Positions 8,667 through 16,556 of a stretch of 64,000 bases of DNA are shown piece after piece (position 1 is the stretch's first letter; each line of letters begins with the position of its first letter). The notes under the pieces are model-generated. The model searched no databases and had not been told where the DNA came from. It saw nothing but the letters and a program-made list of their open reading frames with translations. Source of the stretch: CALCZU01 sp964396165 (GTDB lineage Bacteria; Bdellovibrionota; FAC87; UBA2466). Both the position numbers and the translations under genes were made by a program. The stretch is from NCBI GenBank assembly GCA_964396165.1, contig CAYNEF010000010.1, forward strand, positions 1 to 64,000. The letters run 5' to 3'.

Positions 8667-10310
8667 ATGGCACAGCTAAACACCCAATTTCTTAAGCAAA
8701 GAAGTCACTTTAACTCTGCTGCATTCTTCGTTGCGTCATTTATATTCGCGCTTATACTTGTCGCTTTATTTCCGCCCTTTTTTAGTGTCAATGATGATCC
8801 CTACCGTTCGATGATTTTGTCAGGTACCGGAATCGCCTCTCACCCGGATGCGCATTTGTCTTACAGCAATTTTCTCTTGGGATATTTTTTAAAAAGCCTT
8901 TACGAGTTTGCTCCAAACATACAGTGGTATGAATATTTTTTGATTTTTTGCCATGCGTTTTCTTTTTCTCTTCTTTTCCATCTGCTCTTAAATGGCAAAA
9001 AAAAGGCTCTCTCTGTTCTATTTGTCTTTCTTCTGCTTACCGATATTTTTCTTCTTTACTTAAGCATGTTCAATTACACAACGACTGCTTTTTTACTGAG
9101 CTTATCTGCAAGTCTTCTGTGGATGAGAAACAGTTTTAATCACTCAGGTAAAATGCTTCCTGTTTTTTTGCTGTTCTTGCTTTGTTTTTTAGTCAGAAAG
9201 GAAGTGTTTTATTTGACTCTGCTCATCGTACTGCCGCTTTTTGTATTAAATGCCTTTTTGCAAAAACGGGAACGAAAATTCTATCTCTCGTCTTTGTATA
9301 AAGTTGTACTCTTGCTCCTTCTTACGACATCCCTAAATGTGATGGATAAGCGCGAGAATGACTTACGCGGAGGAAAACACTGGAATGGCGTGCACCAGGT
9401 TCTCGTGGAATGGTTCAATTATGGCAAAGTAGAATTCAACGCTAATACAGAACCCTATTTTCGAGAAGTGGGTTGGGATATTGTAGATTACAGAATTCTG
9501 ATGAGTCCCTTTTTGTTATGGAATGTGTTTGATCTTAAATCGCTCAAACAAGTGGAATCAAAATCTTTTCAAAGTACTGGATTTGATTTTGCTCTAGGTG
9601 TGGAGCATGTAACTACAGCACTAACGAGTAAAAATTCTCTTTTGGTTTTATTCTGGGCGTGTCTTTCGCTTCTTTATTTTAAATCGATAAAAAAACAAGA
9701 CTATGTATTTGCAGGGCTCAGTTTCACCTGGATACTCTTTGTTCTTGTACTGGTCGGAGCGCGCCTCAAAATGGTGCCCTATGTGTATATCCCGGTTCTC
9801 ACTTTTTTTGTTCTTCTCTGCCTTTTAAATAGTGAGAAGGAAGAGATTACTTGGCTTAAAAAAATCTCGACACTAATTCTTGTTCTCGCAACTGTGTGGA
9901 GTTTTAAAGCCCACGCGGGAGTCAATCAGTCGAGAAAAGAATCGGAGAAAGTATATCTAGAGGCTATTGAGAAATTGAACCCGAAAGAAAATCAATTGTA
10001 CGTTGTGTGGGGAGCAGATCTACTAGTCCATTTCCCACGCGTTTTAAGCGGCACTCTTTATGAGAAAATGAAACTCATCTGCACAGGATGGCCACTTTAC
10101 ACAAAAGTGACTGAAGATCGTTTAAATGAATTTCACATCGATAATCTGTATACCGCGTTGTATGAAAGAGAAGACGTGTTTCTGATTGCGGATGCGGGAC
10201 GTGAAAGTGATTATGTAAAATTCATCAAGTCACACTATGGGGCAGACGTTTATTTTGAACAGCGTTTTTCCGATCCCATCTTAAGCGTTTTTAAAGTACG
10301 AAAGCGCTAG
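8667..10310 (+). CDS. Polytopic membrane protein, possible GT-C fold glycosyltransferase
   Basis: A 547-residue protein with about ten hydrophobic segments and a C-terminal soluble domain (from about residue 420). After the first membrane helix comes an acidic pair in SVNDDPYRSM. GT-C glycosyltransferases (ArnT, PMT and relatives) carry a catalytic Asp or Glu in exactly this first periplasmic loop. No family name is certain. It is divergent from the polyprenol-phosphate glycosyltransferase operon and converges on a methyltransferase with a 2-base gap. A role in transferring lipid-linked sugars in the periplasm would fit, but this is inferred from topology and neighbourhood only. Confidence 0.8.
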   Translation: MAQLNTQFLKQRSHFNSAAFFVASFIFALILVALFPPFFSVNDDPYRSMILSGTGIASHPDAHLSYSNFLLGYFLKSLYEFAPNIQWYEYFLIFCHAFSFSLLFHLLLNGKKKALSVLFVFLLLTDIFLLYLSMFNYTTTAFLLSLSASLLWMRNSFNHSGKMLPVFLLFLLCFLVRKEVFYLTLLIVLPLFVLNAFLQKRERKFYLSSLYKVVLLLLLTTSLNVMDKRENDLRGGKHWNGVHQVLVEWFNYGKVEFNANTEPYFREVGWDIVDYRILMSPFLLWNVFDLKSLKQVESKSFQSTGFDFALGVEHVTTALTSKNSLLVLFWACLSLLYFKSIKKQDYVFAGLSFTWILFVLVLVGARLKMVPYVYIPVLTFFVLLCLLNSEKEEITWLKKISTLILVLATVWSFKAHAGVNQSRKESEKVYLEAIEKLNPKENQLYVVWGADLLVHFPRVLSGTLYEKMKLICTGWPLYTKVTEDRLNEFHIDNLYTALYEREDVFLIADAGRESDYVKFIKSHYGADVYFEQRFSDPILSVFKVRKR

Positions 10311-10312
10311 TC

Positions 10313-10999
10313 TTAAGCCGCTTTTTTAAGAAGTGCACTAATGCAGGCTGGTTTTTTTGCTTCCAGGCAGACAGAATCGCTTACTTTATACCAGTGTTCG
10401 ATTTCATCCAGATGCGCAATGGAAGTTTCCAGAAACTTTTTCGTTTGGATCCCATCAAATCCTGCTTTTGTTAAATAATGCAGCATTGATTCATCATCGT
10501 AGAACCACTTATGTGTGTTCTTATCGTAGAGACGTTTAATCAATTTGTACCACCAGGGGCCTTGTACAGGTGCCGGAAAGATTTCTAAAATTTGAGAAAG
10601 CTTGCTTGCAGCAAGCAGATCGCCTTTAGCTTTTAGGGCGAGATACTTGTCTATTTCTGCTTTGATACTGGGCACGACAAGACGCAGTTTTCCTTCAGGC
10701 TTTAAGACACGAAAAGCTTCTTGTAAAAAATGTAACCCGTCTTCGTGATTCAAATGTTCGTATACGTGGGAGGAGTAGATCGCATCGACAGAACTGTCTT
10801 CGAACTTCCACTTTCCTCGTAAGTCCATATACACACAGCCAACAAAATTGTCCTTTTTGGAAGATGCAGGAAGAAAAGGGTAGAGCAGTTTTTTTAGCAC
10901 CGGCATGTTATCTAAGATTACATTCGGTGAGCCATCGATGTTGATCCAATGGCTGCCCTGACACATGCCGCAACCTAAGTTCAAATTTAGGGGAGTCAT
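10313..10999 (-). CDS. SAM-dependent methyltransferase, DUF-type (NLGCG family)
   Basis: A 228-residue protein beginning with a SAM-binding NLNLGCGMCQGSHWINID motif. It continues to VDAIYSSHVYEHL and EAFRVLKPEGKLRLVVPS, the typical pattern of methyltransferases found in polysaccharide and LPS clusters. It lies at the end of the envelope-glycan region, convergent with the polytopic protein. The ATG at 10999 follows TTACCG-N18-TAAAAT with the -10 only 6 bases before the start. If that promoter is real, the mRNA would be almost leaderless. The substrate is unknown. Confidence 0.85.
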   Translation of the reverse strand: MTPLNLNLGCGMCQGSHWINIDGSPNVILDNMPVLKKLLYPFLPASSKKDNFVGCVYMDLRGKWKFEDSSVDAIYSSHVYEHLNHEDGLHFLQEAFRVLKPEGKLRLVVPSIKAEIDKYLALKAKGDLLAASKLSQILEIFPAPVQGPWWYKLIKRLYDKNTHKWFYDDESMLHYLTKAGFDGIQTKKFLETSIAHLDEIEHWYKVSDSVCLEAKKPACISALLKKAA

Positions 11000-11468
11000 T
11001 TAAAAATTTTAACAGATTAATGGGATTTCCGGTAACGAGGGTAGTTAGATATTCTGCTGGAAGAAGACAATTGCTTATCTTCTTCCAGCAAAACCATCCA
11101 GATCTTGTCTCCAAGATCACTTGGGGGTAGGGGACGAGGCAAACCGAACTAAATCACAAAAACACCTCAGGAGCACAACAACAAAAATCCACAGTCACAA
11201 CACAACAGCATCCGCTTTCAGCAAGAGGAAGCACCGCTTTTCACTTGTGGTCTAACCAATCCGTCCGTGATTCTTGATAGATTGCAAGCAGAAGGCCAAG
11301 CGCTTTAAGCTTAATTTTCACAATGTACACAAAGGGAGGGTGTCAGCTTTAAAAGCGCACACGAAGTGCTTTCACAATTCCTGCATAATTTTCATTATTT
11401 ACAAGAATGTAGGTTTTTCAAGTAGTTGTACTAGTATTCGACGACAACAAAAGGTCTACATCGAAACT
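11000..11468. other. 469-bp gene-free stretch with hairpins
   Basis: I see no credible gene here. The stretch contains two adjacent strong hairpins (11055-11090 and 11101-11118), then a region poor in T on the plus strand (11119-11230) with many CAACA/CACAA runs. An 88-codon plus-strand frame from 11274 has no Shine-Dalgarno and no protein-like composition. The left edge must hold the promoter of the methyltransferase ending at 10313. A structured RNA is possible but none of the standard families was recognised. Confidence 0.6.
11055..11090. repeat. Perfect 13-bp inverted repeat hairpin
   Basis: Arms TGCTGGAAGAAGA (11055-11067) and TCTTCTTCCAGCA (11078-11090) pair without mismatch around a 10-base loop. 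No T-run follows on either strand, so a simple intrinsic terminator is unlikely. A second hairpin, GATCTTG/CAAGATC at 11101-11118 with loop TCTC, lies 10 bases further on. Confidence 0.7.
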
Positions 11469-11660
11469 TTAAACAAACCGAGATTTTCCGAGGTAGTCGT
11501 TGTGAGTCGCGATAAAAAATTTCAACGCGCGGGTCACTAATTCATCCACGGGGATCTTTGTATTTTTTTCCATGGCGCTTAAGTCTTTGACTATGTGTGA
11601 TTCCACGGAAACGGTCAGTTTGGTTTGTGCTAAATCTTCGGAATTGTGTTGTTTCTTCAT
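11469..11660 (-). CDS. Small protein, possible ribbon-helix-helix DNA-binding
   Basis: A 63-residue protein. Residues 14-55 read as a beta strand (KLTVSVE) followed by two helices (SHIVKDLSAMEKNT and VDELVTRALKFFIAT), the order of MetJ/Arc-type ribbon-helix-helix regulators and antitoxins. No toxin gene is adjacent. It is transcribed divergently from PBP1A with 122 bases between starts. Start ATG 11660 has no clear Shine-Dalgarno. The family assignment is by secondary-structure pattern only; a small hypothetical protein is the safe reading. Confidence 0.55.
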   Translation of the reverse strand: MKKQHNSEDLAQTKLTVSVESHIVKDLSAMEKNTKIPVDELVTRALKFFIATHNDYLGKSRFV

Positions 11661-11734
11661 AATGTGGTAAGAATATTCACGAAACGTTGGTGGTCAAGAG
11701 ATGCTGCGGCAAGCTGCATGATTTTGGTGTCATC

Positions 11735-11743
11735 TGGTATACT
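11735..11743 (+). promoter_or_regulatory. Putative extended -10 promoter of PBP1A
   Basis: TGGTATACT is a TG-n-TATACT extended -10 box, located 40 bases before the PBP1A ATG. No good -35 hexamer is seen, as is usual for extended -10 promoters. Confidence 0.45.
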
Positions 11744-11782
11744 AGATGTATCTTTTTTCCCACCCACAGATGAGTTCTAAAG

Positions 11783-14434
11783 ATGTTTTCTAAACCAAAA
11801 AAAATGTTCAAACTTACTTTAAAAAGTGTGTCGCTCTGTATTCTGTTGGTTGCGCCTATTATAGCCGGCGGAATCGGCATCTATCTGTATTTTGTGATTA
11901 GCTCACTACCCGAAGTGACTTCCCTTAAAACCTACCAGCATTCGCATGCTACCGAGGTCTATTCAGACGAAGGCCGTAAAATCGGTGAGTTTACAACGGA
12001 AAGACGCTACCCGGTCAAATTTGAAAGTATTCCCAAGCATGTCTTGCAAGCCTTTGTTGCCGCTGAAGACGCTCATTTTTACGAGCATTCCGGCATCGAT
12101 TATAACGGCATTTTACGTGCGATTTATTCCAACTTGGCTCGAGGCAAGTTCGCCCAAGGCGGAAGTACCATTACCCAGCAGGTAGCCCGCGCCATTGTTC
12201 TAGAAACAAAGAAGAAAGAAATTACCCGTAAAGTACGCGAGATGGTACTCGCGCACCGGATGGAACAACAGCTTTCCAAAAGCGAAATTTTAAATCTCTA
12301 TTTGCAGGAAATTTATTTAGGGCATGGGGCGTACGGGATTGGCGCTGCGGCTCGAAACTATTTCAATAAAAAAGTGGAAGATTTAGATGTCGCTGAAGGC
12401 GCCTTACTCGCAGGCCTTCCCCAACGTCCAAACGACTGGAACCCTTTTCATAACCCTGATAGAGCAAAAAGCCGACAAGCCTATGTTTTAAAACGCATGC
12501 AGGAAGAAAACTTCATCACTGCAAAAGTGGCGGAAAAAGCGTTGGCAGAACCTATTCGCTTGTACCCGCTTGAAGAATTTAACAACAGCGCTGCTCCTTA
12601 TTTTACTGAGTACGTAAGACAGTATTTAATGTCGAAATATGGTTCTGAAAACGTCTTAAGCTCGGGGTATATTGTTCACACGACTGTTCGTTACGAAGCA
12701 CAAAAGGCCGCAGAAAAGTCTGTCGAAGACGGGTTAAGAGACGTAGACAAACGCCTTGGCTGGAGAGGTGTATTACAAAATCTGCAGGGCGAAAAAGCAG
12801 ATGCGTTCTTAAAAGAAGTGCACGATAACGTGATTGCCGAATTAAACCCGCCCCGCATTCTTCCCCTTGCTGCGCTTAACGGTATGAAAATTCTTGAATA
12901 CGATTTGTCCTTGTTAAAACAAGGCGCGTATTTCGGTAACACTCCTGTTGCGGAAGGAAAGTATTACAAAGCACTGGTAAAAGAAGTGTCAGATGCAAAG
13001 GCCAACGCGACTATCCGAATCGGCCAAACCACGGCAGTTCTTCCTCTTAGCACAATGAATTGGGTAAAAGTGGATGGGGCTTCATTAAAAGCTATCTCGC
13101 AAGTATTAAAAGCGGGAGACTACATCTATGTGCGTGTCGATAAAATCGATCGCAGATCAAACTATATTGCCGTTTCATTAGAACAAGAACCCGAAGTCCA
13201 AGGAGCGCTTCTTTCTTACGACGTACAAACAGGTTTTGTGCGTGCGATGGTCGGCGGGCGAGATTTTAACCGTTCGAAATTTAACTGCGCCTTACAGGCA
13301 AAACGACAGGTCGGCTCTACTTTTAAACCGCTCATTTATGCAGCTGCTGTAGATAAAGGTTATTCTCCTTCGTCGATGGTTACCGACTCACCTCTTGTTT
13401 TTAAATACGAAGGTAAACTGGATGCGGATGCAAGTCCAAGTAGCGCTTCTGAAGACTGGAAACCGCACAATTATGGAAATAAATATATCGGTGATGTTCC
13501 TTTAAGATTGGCTCTCATTCGTTCGATGAATATTCCTACGGTAAAAGTATTAAATGAAATTGGCATTGATTACGGCATTCAATACGCAAGACAACTGGGG
13601 ATTACTTCTTCTCTGCCACGTGATCTCACAATTGGTTTAGGATCTTGGTCCAGTTCTTTGGAAGAACTCATGCGCGCTTATTCTATTTTCCCTCGTTATG
13701 GAAAACCCATTGGTTTGGTTTATATTAAAAAAATTGTAGATGAGCAGGGCAATATTTTAGAGGAATGGAAAGAACCTGTTCCGGTCCCCAAAGTAGAAGG
13801 GCCTGTAAAAAATGAAACACAAAGCGCGAGCGCCTCTCCCACACCGTCCCCTGGATTAGAAGACGGCAGAGTGATTTCCGAGCAAACAGCCTATGTCATT
13901 ACCGATATGCTTAAAGGAGTGATCGGGGACAGAGAAGGCACGGGCCACGCTGCAGGTATTAATTTTCCCGTTGCCGGTAAAACAGGAACCTCTAATGATC
14001 ATAGAGATGCCTGGTTTGTTGGTTATAGCCCTCAAGTCGTGACAGGCGTTTGGGTTGGCTATGAAAAAGACAAGCCTCTCGATCCCTCTGAAACGGGTGG
14101 GAAAGCTTCTGCCCCTATTTGGGCTAATTATATGAAAAGTGTCCTTCCCGGATACCCGGCAGGAGATTTTCGTGTTCCGGATGATGTTGTGTTTGCTTAT
14201 GTCGACAGGCATACGGGCAGGGTCACCGGAAGTGCAAACCCCCAACGTGTAAAAGTTGCTTTTAAGCTCGGCACAGTTCCCAACGAAAATGGCGACAATA
14301 TCAAGCAGATTGGCGAGCCGGGTGTAAGAGCCACTGCTGCTGGAAAAGAAGAAGCCTCTCCGTTTCAACCCGCTGATACTCCAACTGAAAACGATACCGA
14401 AACCTCCGACTTTATGCGTCAAGGATATCAATAA
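11783..14434 (+). CDS. mrcA: Penicillin-binding protein 1A (bifunctional transglycosylase/transpeptidase)
   Basis: This class A PBP polymerises lipid II and cross-links peptidoglycan in the periplasm, anchored by an N-terminal helix (about residues 12-42). The GT51 domain shows catalytic Glu95 in EDAHFYEHSGID and GGSTITQQVAR at 127-136. An OB-like insertion follows. The transpeptidase domain has S-T-F-K (about residue 511), a Ser-Met-Asn SxN motif (RSMNIPT) and K-T-G (about residue 733, AGKTGTSNDHRDAW). The C-terminal tail is rich in Thr, Glu and Pro. Total length of 883 residues fits the PBP1A type. ATG 11783 is used; an in-frame ATG at 11804 is also possible, and neither has a strong Shine-Dalgarno. 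It is a single-gene unit followed by a long palindrome. Confidence 0.95.
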   Translation: MFSKPKKMFKLTLKSVSLCILLVAPIIAGGIGIYLYFVISSLPEVTSLKTYQHSHATEVYSDEGRKIGEFTTERRYPVKFESIPKHVLQAFVAAEDAHFYEHSGIDYNGILRAIYSNLARGKFAQGGSTITQQVARAIVLETKKKEITRKVREMVLAHRMEQQLSKSEILNLYLQEIYLGHGAYGIGAAARNYFNKKVEDLDVAEGALLAGLPQRPNDWNPFHNPDRAKSRQAYVLKRMQEENFITAKVAEKALAEPIRLYPLEEFNNSAAPYFTEYVRQYLMSKYGSENVLSSGYIVHTTVRYEAQKAAEKSVEDGLRDVDKRLGWRGVLQNLQGEKADAFLKEVHDNVIAELNPPRILPLAALNGMKILEYDLSLLKQGAYFGNTPVAEGKYYKALVKEVSDAKANATIRIGQTTAVLPLSTMNWVKVDGASLKAISQVLKAGDYIYVRVDKIDRRSNYIAVSLEQEPEVQGALLSYDVQTGFVRAMVGGRDFNRSKFNCALQAKRQVGSTFKPLIYAAAVDKGYSPSSMVTDSPLVFKYEGKLDADASPSSASEDWKPHNYGNKYIGDVPLRLALIRSMNIPTVKVLNEIGIDYGIQYARQLGITSSLPRDLTIGLGSWSSSLEELMRAYSIFPRYGKPIGLVYIKKIVDEQGNILEEWKEPVPVPKVEGPVKNETQSASASPTPSPGLEDGRVISEQTAYVITDMLKGVIGDREGTGHAAGINFPVAGKTGTSNDHRDAWFVGYSPQVVTGVWVGYEKDKPLDPSETGGKASAPIWANYMKSVLPGYPAGDFRVPDDVVFAYVDRHTGRVTGSANPQRVKVAFKLGTVPNENGDNIKQIGEPGVRATAAGKEEASPFQPADTPTENDTETSDFMRQGYQ

Positions 14435-14461
14435 CTCCTTTAAGTCTTTAAAGTTTTGGTT

Positions 14462-14540
14462 GAACCCCTATGCAGACAAAGCAGGGGGAATGCGACTCGG
14501 TTTTGGAGCACTTCCCGCTGCTTTGTCTGCATAGGGGTTC
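14462..14540. repeat. 79-base near-perfect palindrome downstream of PBP1A
   Basis: Arms 14462-14484 and 14518-14540 are perfect reverse complements over 23 bp (starting GAACCCCTATGCAG). After one mismatch, five further pairs (14486-14490 with 14512-14516) extend the stem, leaving a 21-base loop. It lies 28 bases after the PBP1A stop. It lacks a T-tract on the plus strand, so it is not a textbook terminator. It could be a 3' mRNA stabiliser, a small transcribed hairpin or a mobile palindromic unit. Confidence 0.8.
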
Positions 14541-14606
14541 TTACCAATTACTTGTTTTCTTAATACTTTACTGATAAAAGTAGGCGTCTCTTTTAGGAGT
14601 ATTTCC

Positions 14607-14634
14607 AAAGCGGGCATGAGCCCGCTTTTTGTTT
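14607..14634 (+). terminator. Intrinsic terminator just upstream of rimP, possible attenuator
   Basis: The 9-bp stem AAAGCGGGC/GCCCGCTTT (14607-14615 and 14620-14628), loop ATGA and following TTTTTGTTT form a textbook Rho-independent terminator. It ends two to three bases before the rimP ATG at 14637. Either it ends upstream transcription or, as in the E. coli metY-nusA leader, it is read through in a NusA-dependent way. Confidence 0.75.
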
Positions 14635-14636
14635 AT

Positions 14637-15137
14637 ATGGTAAGTTCGATTCGAAAATCTGAATTGGAAGATAAAGTTCTGTCACTTTGTGCAGTCACTT
14701 TGGAACCACATGGCTTGCGTCCCGTAGATGCAGATGTACGCATAGGCGCAAAGTCGCTTGTCAGAATTTTTGTCGAGCGCGTCTCTGAAAAGAACGAGCC
14801 TACATCTATGGACGATTGCAGAAAAGCCAATGAATTAATTGGACCTGTTATCGAAGCCGAAGATTTGACTGAAGGCACTTATGATTTGGAAGTGTCGTCT
14901 CCGGGGCTCGATTGTCGTCTCAGGCTGATAACGGATTTTAACAAAGTTTTAAATGAAGAGATCAAACTAGAGTTGCACGAATCTCAAGTCGGAGTAGGTG
15001 CGAATGTACGCGGAGTTTTAAAAGAGATTAATTCAGACGGTACGATAAAAGTTTTAACGTCGGGGAAAGACGTACTGTTTTCCCTGGGTAATATTAAAAA
15101 AGCCAACAGAATTTGGAATTTTGAAGGAAAGAAGTAA
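14637..15137 (+). CDS. rimP: Ribosome maturation factor RimP
   Basis: RimP is needed for maturation of the 30S subunit. The 166-residue product has the N-terminal domain (LEPHGLRPVDADV, the family's LGYELVDVE region), ends that domain with YDLEVSSPGLDCRL (the conserved YxLEVSSPGLDRPL), and has a small SH3-like C-terminal domain. It heads the rimP-nusA-infB-rbfA operon. ATG 14637 is chosen because the in-frame ATG at 14616 lies inside the loop of an intrinsic terminator. Neither start has a good Shine-Dalgarno; AGGAG at 14595-14599 is 16 bases from 14616. Translation could therefore depend on how the hairpin folds. Confidence 0.9.
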   Translation: MVSSIRKSELEDKVLSLCAVTLEPHGLRPVDADVRIGAKSLVRIFVERVSEKNEPTSMDDCRKANELIGPVIEAEDLTEGTYDLEVSSPGLDCRLRLITDFNKVLNEEIKLELHESQVGVGANVRGVLKEINSDGTIKVLTSGKDVLFSLGNIKKANRIWNFEGKK

Positions 15138-15146
15138 GAGGAGTCT

Positions 15147-16556
15147 ATGGCATCAGAACTGGGTAGAGTAATTGAAGCAGTAGAAAAAGAAAAAGGCATC
15201 AGCCGCGAAGTGCTCGTAGAAGCGCTGGAATCAGCCTTGCTCACTGCTGCGAAGAAGAAATACGGTTTAGAAATGGAAATTGAAGCGCATTTCAACGATG
15301 ATCTCGGTGAAATCGAATTGTTCCAGTTTAAAACTGTCGTAGACGCTTTGTCTGACAAAAACACTCAAATTACTCAAGATCAAGCCATCAAATTGGATCC
15401 AGATGTCGCTGTCGGCGATAGTATCGGTATCAAGATGGACTCTTCCGAATTCGGAAGAATTGCAGCCCAGACTGCAAAGCAAGTCATTATTCAAAAAGTA
15501 CGCGATGCTGAGCGCGATTTGATTTACAACGAATTTAATATCCGTAAAGGCGAAGTCGTCAGCGGTACTTGCCGTCGTGTAGAACGCGGATGCGTGATCG
15601 TAGACTTGGGTAGAACCGACGCGATTTTGCCCACACGTGAGCAAATCCCTGGCGAAAATATCAAGCAAAACGATCGCGTACTAGGTTACTTAATCGACGT
15701 ACAACAGACCCCCAGAGGTCCAAAGATTGTTCTTTCTAGAACTTGCCCAGAACTTTTAATTCAATTGTTCCAGCAGGAAGTTCCAGAAGTGGCTGAAGGC
15801 ATTGTTCAAATTAAGAGTTGTGCAAGAGAACCTGGAATCCGCGCTAAAATTGCCGTGCACTCTACCGATTCCGATGTGGATCCAGTAGGCGCATGCGTTG
15901 GTGTGAAGGGCGCACGTGTTCAAAACGTGGTGCAAGAACTCCGCGGCGAAAAAATTGATATCGTGCCTTGGGATGAAGACGAAACACGCTTTGTCTGTAA
16001 TGCACTTGCTCCTGCCGAAGTCATTAAAGTTTTAATTGATGAAGACAACCACTCGATGGAAATCGTAGTGGCTGACAATCAATTGTCATTGGCAATTGGT
16101 AAACGTGGTCAGAACGTGAAACTTGCAAGCATCTTGACTGGATGGAAGCTTGATATCGTTTCTGAAACACGTCAGGTACAAAAACAAGATCACGCAAAAG
16201 CATTGCTGAACGCGATCGAAGGCATGACGGATACATTGACACAAAGCTTGTACCACTTCGGTTTCTCGACTGTAGAACAACTTGCTCAAGCAGATGTTAC
16301 TGTTCTTTCTACTGTCCCTGGTTTTACAGAAGACAAAGCAAAAGAAATTAAAGCGAATGCAGCAACGTTCATTTCTTCCGGCAAATTTGCTGAGATGAAA
16401 CAACGTCATGCAGACATTGTGAAGAGTACTCAGGGAGACAGAAAAATGTCTTCTGACGCTCTGTTTGAGAAGTTGAAAGCAGAAGTAAAAGCGCATCAGA
16501 TGAAAGAACGCGACAACAAGCCTGCTGAAACACAAGAGGGGAACTCGAAAGAATAA
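15147..16556 (+). CDS. nusA: Transcription termination/antitermination factor NusA
   Basis: NusA binds RNA polymerase and modulates pausing, termination and antitermination. The 469-residue protein has the N-terminal polymerase-binding domain (residues 1-130) and an S1 domain (GEVVSGTCRRVERGCVIVDL). Two KH domains follow (GACVGVKGARVQNVVQELRGE and QLSLAIGKRGQNVKLA). A C-terminal helix-hairpin-helix-like region (STVEQLAQADVTVLSTVPGF) and a charged tail complete it. AAGAGGAG precedes ATG 15147. Its stop overlaps the infB start by one base (TAATG). NusA may act on the terminator at the head of this same operon. Confidence 0.97.
   Translation: MASELGRVIEAVEKEKGISREVLVEALESALLTAAKKKYGLEMEIEAHFNDDLGEIELFQFKTVVDALSDKNTQITQDQAIKLDPDVAVGDSIGIKMDSSEFGRIAAQTAKQVIIQKVRDAERDLIYNEFNIRKGEVVSGTCRRVERGCVIVDLGRTDAILPTREQIPGENIKQNDRVLGYLIDVQQTPRGPKIVLSRTCPELLIQLFQQEVPEVAEGIVQIKSCAREPGIRAKIAVHSTDSDVDPVGACVGVKGARVQNVVQELRGEKIDIVPWDEDETRFVCNALAPAEVIKVLIDEDNHSMEIVVADNQLSLAIGKRGQNVKLASILTGWKLDIVSETRQVQKQDHAKALLNAIEGMTDTLTQSLYHFGFSTVEQLAQADVTVLSTVPGFTEDKAKEIKANAATFISSGKFAEMKQRHADIVKSTQGDRKMSSDALFEKLKAEVKAHQMKERDNKPAETQEGNSKE

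Noticed and set aside
11274..11540. 88-codon plus-strand frame in the gene-free stretch
   Set aside because: No Shine-Dalgarno, skewed composition rich in Cys, His and Ser, and it overlaps the more protein-like minus-strand gene at 11469-11660.
14616..14636. Upstream ATG for rimP
   Set aside because: It lies in the loop of an intrinsic terminator, so the ATG at 14637 is preferred.
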